In this document: positions 61,690-64,000 of the stretch, piece by piece | How the letters are laid out: each line of letters begins with the position of its first letter | Position numbering within the stretch: the stretch's first letter is position 1 | Source: Acanthosepion lycidas | Lineage: Eukaryota; Mollusca; Cephalopoda; Sepiida; Sepiidae | Direction of reading: 5' to 3' | Length of the DNA: 64,000 nucleotides | Assembly: GCA_963932145.1 (NCBI GenBank) | Contig: OZ010590.1 | Location: 50,095,612 to 50,159,611, forward strand | Notes under the pieces: generated by a model | Seen by the model: the letters and a program-made list of their open reading frames with translations, nothing else | Database searches by the model: none | What the model was told of the DNA's origin: nothing | Translations under genes and position numbers: made by a program

Positions 61690-61975
61690 TTAAACTGATC
61701 CGTGACAAAAGAACGAGTTTGTCAGAATAGATCTTTCAGCAGATGAGCAAGTGAAATCGAAAAAGCTGGAGAAATATCAAACTGTCTCCAAAGAACTGAA
61801 GATATTTATTGAATCTGAAGGTCTACCCATCATAAGTGACACACTAGGAATAGTTCCGAAATGAGGTTGGAAGAATTTGAAATCCAAGCAAGAATTGCAA
61901 CATTGAGGAGACTTGTTGTCACTTAATCCTTAGTGAAAGCCAACTGATATAGCTGATGTAAAAAGTCCCAAAGAC

Positions 61976-62011
<36 letters not shown>

Positions 62012-62012
62012 A
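61690..62012 (+). pseudogene. LINE 3' remnant ending in (TTA)n
   Basis: Plus-strand translation gives VRIDLSADEQVKSKKLEKYQ, TVSKELKIF, then LPIISDTLGIVPK, stop, GWKNLKSKQELQH. The pattern ID(V/L)..., EKLEKYQ.L..E(L/I), (V)I(P)..LG.VPKG.K.L is the C-terminal region of a LINE polyprotein widespread in invertebrates. It runs into (TTA)n at 61978-62010, a typical tail for such elements. Several stops; RT not visible. A 62-codon frame at 61019-61207 upstream may belong to the same element, but I cannot show it. Confidence 0.6.
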
Positions 62013-62019
62013 GAGAGAA

Positions 62020-62565
62020 GACAAATTGAAACAATTGTATAAAAAAATCGTTAAGCCTTTCAATATTTGATGCTTTTACAAATGGAAGGTTGGCCAACAA
62101 CTCGAACGATGTTTCCATCACTGGCTTTTAGGAACCAGGTAATAATAAAGTCTATTGGGAATATGGTAAAGTTATTAGAATGACCAGCAAATTCTTTCCG
62201 CAGGGAAATCTATCGTGCCGAACGATATTCGTAGCAATAAATCTCATTTTATTTCTCTTTTGCGAGATTTTAATGGCCACCCCTGTTTCTCTTAGGAATT
62301 TCTGGTGGAACGGTTATATCCAGGCAGTTTACAGCTCCGTAGTTCCGTTCAAGATATCGACTTGATGATACTCATTTGCAAACATTAAAACAAATATTTG
62401 TTTTCAAATACTAAGTTTTGCATAAAATGTGTAAATGACGCAGTTCTTTAAAAGGGCAAGATTAAAGATTGAGTTCTATCCAAAATCGGGTGCTCTCCTA
62501 ATACAGCCTTTTGACAGACCAAACGGAGCTTAATAGACATTTATCTATGTATTTATACCAATTAC
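62020..62565. other. Unassigned noncoding stretch
   Basis: No gene or repeat recognised. Confidence 0.45.

Positions 62566-62570
<5 letters not shown>

Positions 62571-62617
<47 letters not shown>
62571..62617. repeat. (TA)n microsatellite
   Basis: Simple dinucleotide tract. Confidence 0.95.
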
Positions 62618-62622
<5 letters not shown>

Positions 62623-63009
62623 CATGAATCATTCATGCAAAAAACAGATACAGAAGTTAATGATTTAAAAATTCAAACTCAGCGTTGCGACCGCACGTTC
62701 CAAAACAATAACACATTTCTAAAAACATTTTTTCGGATTACATCTCTATTTTCGTTGTCCTGTTATTACCGAGAATTAAAAATAAAAACAAATCTATTTC
62801 CATACCTGAGGATGTCTGTATGAACAGACGAAAGCTTGTAAAAACTAAAAAAGACCTTATGCAACTGGAATTTATAAACAGGGATGATAACATTCATATA
62901 CAGTTTCGGGGTTAGTGTATCTTATTTAAATTGTTTGCGAAGATGTATTTTCGCCATTTAAATCATTAACTTCTATATTTGTTTTTTGTATGAATGATTC
63001 ATGTAATTA
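62618..63009. mobile_element. Foldback element with internal hammerhead-like motif
   Basis: The left end ATTACATGAATCATTCATGC, running on to GAAGTTAATGATTTAAA, is mirrored at 62957-63009. Arms are about 50 bp; the interior of about 290 bp has a hammerhead-like motif near its centre and no open frame of note. Probably a Penelope-derived non-autonomous unit. Confidence 0.65.
62801..62843 (+). ncRNA. Hammerhead-like ribozyme motif
   Basis: CTGAGGA (62806-62812), helix II GTCTG-TATGAA-CAGAC, GAAA (62830-62833), palindromic AGCT (62833-62836) in the helix III position, T at the cleavage position, and TAC/GTA as a short helix I. All core residues are present. The four-base palindrome could only pair between two molecules, suggesting a dimeric form. 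Confidence 0.55.
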
Positions 63010-63033
63010 TAAATTGAACTGCACCTATACTTG

Positions 63034-63073
<40 letters not shown>

Positions 63074-63082
63074 TGATGCTTC

Positions 63083-63140
63083 CTGATGAGTGGACGAGAT
63101 GATTTCTGGAGGGTCCGTCTACGAAATTCTAGAGTCAAAA
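63083..63140 (+). ncRNA. Hammerhead-like relic
   Basis: CTGATGA (63083-63089), helix II GTGGAC...GTCTAC (one G-T pair), GAAA (63123-63126), then a near-palindrome ATTCTAGAGT and C. Helix I does not pair directly, so it is likely decayed. Confidence 0.35.
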
Positions 63141-63187
63141 TGCTGAAGGTAACATTTTGGCAACATGTTTTCATTAAGAAATATCTC

Positions 63188-63319
63188 ATTAGATAATTTA
63201 GACAAGTTTTGTCTACTTATTATTGATAGGATCTCATATCTACGGACAAGTTTCTTAGGAATAAGAATAATAAAGACGCTAAGAAACTTGTCCGTCTAAA
63301 TTATTTAAAGGGGAAATAT

Positions 63320-63320
<1 letters not shown>
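63188..63320. repeat. Foldback with a perfect 17-bp inner hairpin
   Basis: ACGGACAAGTTTCTTAG (63242-63258) is mirrored exactly at 63279-63295. Outer sequences (GATAATTTAGAC near 63191 and GTCTAAATTATTTAAA near 63294) are also inverted. Confidence 0.75.
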
Positions 63321-63371
<51 letters not shown>

Positions 63372-63435
63372 AAGTGGAAAAAAGTTTCATGTGACGCGTT
63401 TCATCGAACTATGTATAAAAATGGATATGTAGTTT

Positions 63436-63493
<58 letters not shown>
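63321..63493. repeat. Two (TA)n tracts around a short unique segment
   Basis: TA runs at about 63322-63369 and 63439-63493. The segment between begins CAAAGTGGAAAAAAGTTTC and resembles one arm of the foldback at 5474-5612. Confidence 0.8.
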
Positions 63494-63496
<3 letters not shown>

Positions 63497-63912
63497 TCTC
63501 GACTCTCCCGTCGAATTCGACGTATGAGGGTCAAGCAGATCAGATCCCATGTAACCGACAGCCCGACAACAGCACATGAGAATTGTTTATAGTGGTGAAG
63601 GCTTTGTGCAGGACCATCCACACTTTTGGAAGGGCCGAATTCAGAGACCTGGTGCACTAAGTGCCACAAGGTCCCCAAACGACCCTCCGCAGGTTTAGAA
63701 TTCAGAGTTGTTCTCCTTCTAGACCAGTTGCCAACCAAGGCTATAGAACTCAGTCTGTCCTGCTATTTACCAATAGCTGGAGGGGGAAGAAGAGGATTCA
63801 CACTTTTTCCCAAGCGTCTTAGCATGTAAATGAATGTAATGGATTCGACTGAAATTCGAACTCGGGTCTTCGATTCCTCAATCCAAGCCGTTATCCATTA
63901 TTCCACCGTGCC
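63494..63912 (-). mobile_element. tRNA-derived SINE, family A, copy 4 (most complete)
   Basis: On the minus strand: head GGCACGGTGGAATAATGG, A-box-like TAACGGCTTGG, B-box-like GAGTTCGAATTTC, body, and tail CTCATACGTCGAATTCGACG then GGAGAGTCGAG, followed by (TA)n. About 419 bp, the best reference copy in the window. Confidence 0.9.
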
Positions 63913-63918
63913 TATCTA

Positions 63919-64000
63919 TGTATGTATGTATGTATGTATGTATGTATGTATGTATGTATGTATGTATGTATGTATGTATGTATGTATGTATGTATGTATG
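63919..64000. repeat. (TATG)n microsatellite
   Basis: Runs to the window edge. Confidence 0.95.

Overview
This 64 kb window is repeat-rich, AT-rich metazoan DNA in which I find no host gene I can defend. Transposon remnants, microsatellite, minisatellite and satellite arrays and unassigned AT-rich sequence account for it. The mixture (many tRNA-derived SINEs, jockey/CR1-like and RTE-like LINE scraps, a Penelope-like element, mariner MITEs, long TA/CA/GATA tracts, a 10.9 kb satellite) fits a mollusc and most resembles a cephalopod such as an octopus. That assignment is inference from repeat style, not from a diagnostic gene.

Layout. 1-4.9 kb: AT-rich DNA, an 18-bp CT-rich minisatellite and one tRNA-like SINE head. 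4.9-9.6 kb: two fragments of one LINE family, a foldback element, a SINE of about 400 bp (family A) and a mariner MITE nested in the LINE. 9.6-14.6 kb: another tRNA-type SINE, one copy of a four-copy repeat (repeat X), a TCTA array, a Tigger-like MITE and a decayed Tc1/mariner element. 14.9-17.9 kb: a Penelope-like element arranged as two inverted copies, with an open RT plus GIY-YIG frame of 484 codons. 19.0-29.9 kb: about 105 tandem units of 104 and 100 bp. 30.0-32.4 kb: a Helitron-like fragment, two MITEs, a foldback element with a hammerhead ribozyme in each arm, and LINE remnants. 35.0-36.5 kb: a LINE interrupted by a SINE. 37.2-40.6 kb: a 52-bp minisatellite passing into a 94-bp satellite with a 7-unit higher-order period. 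41-43.6 kb: GATA and TTA arrays and AT-rich DNA. 43.7-50.2 kb: Penelope relics, two pairs of direct duplications, an RTE-like LINE 3' end and more MITEs. 50.2-57.4 kb: repeat X copies, SINEs, MITEs and a dead mariner-type transposase. 57.4-64 kb: AT-rich DNA, another LINE 3' remnant ending in (TTA)n, hammerhead-like foldbacks and a SINE.

Most informative signals: (1) hammerhead ribozyme motifs in Penelope-like and foldback repeats, best at 31326-31380, where core residues and all three helices are readable; (2) a SINE family whose 3' tail matches the 3' end of the RTE-like LINE at 47.9 kb, suggesting a SINE/LINE partnership; (3) seven mariner MITEs whose termini resemble vertebrate MADE1/Hsmar1; (4) two satellites with higher-order organisation. 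The long open frames across the satellites and minisatellites follow from repeat units that lack stop codons and should not be annotated as genes.
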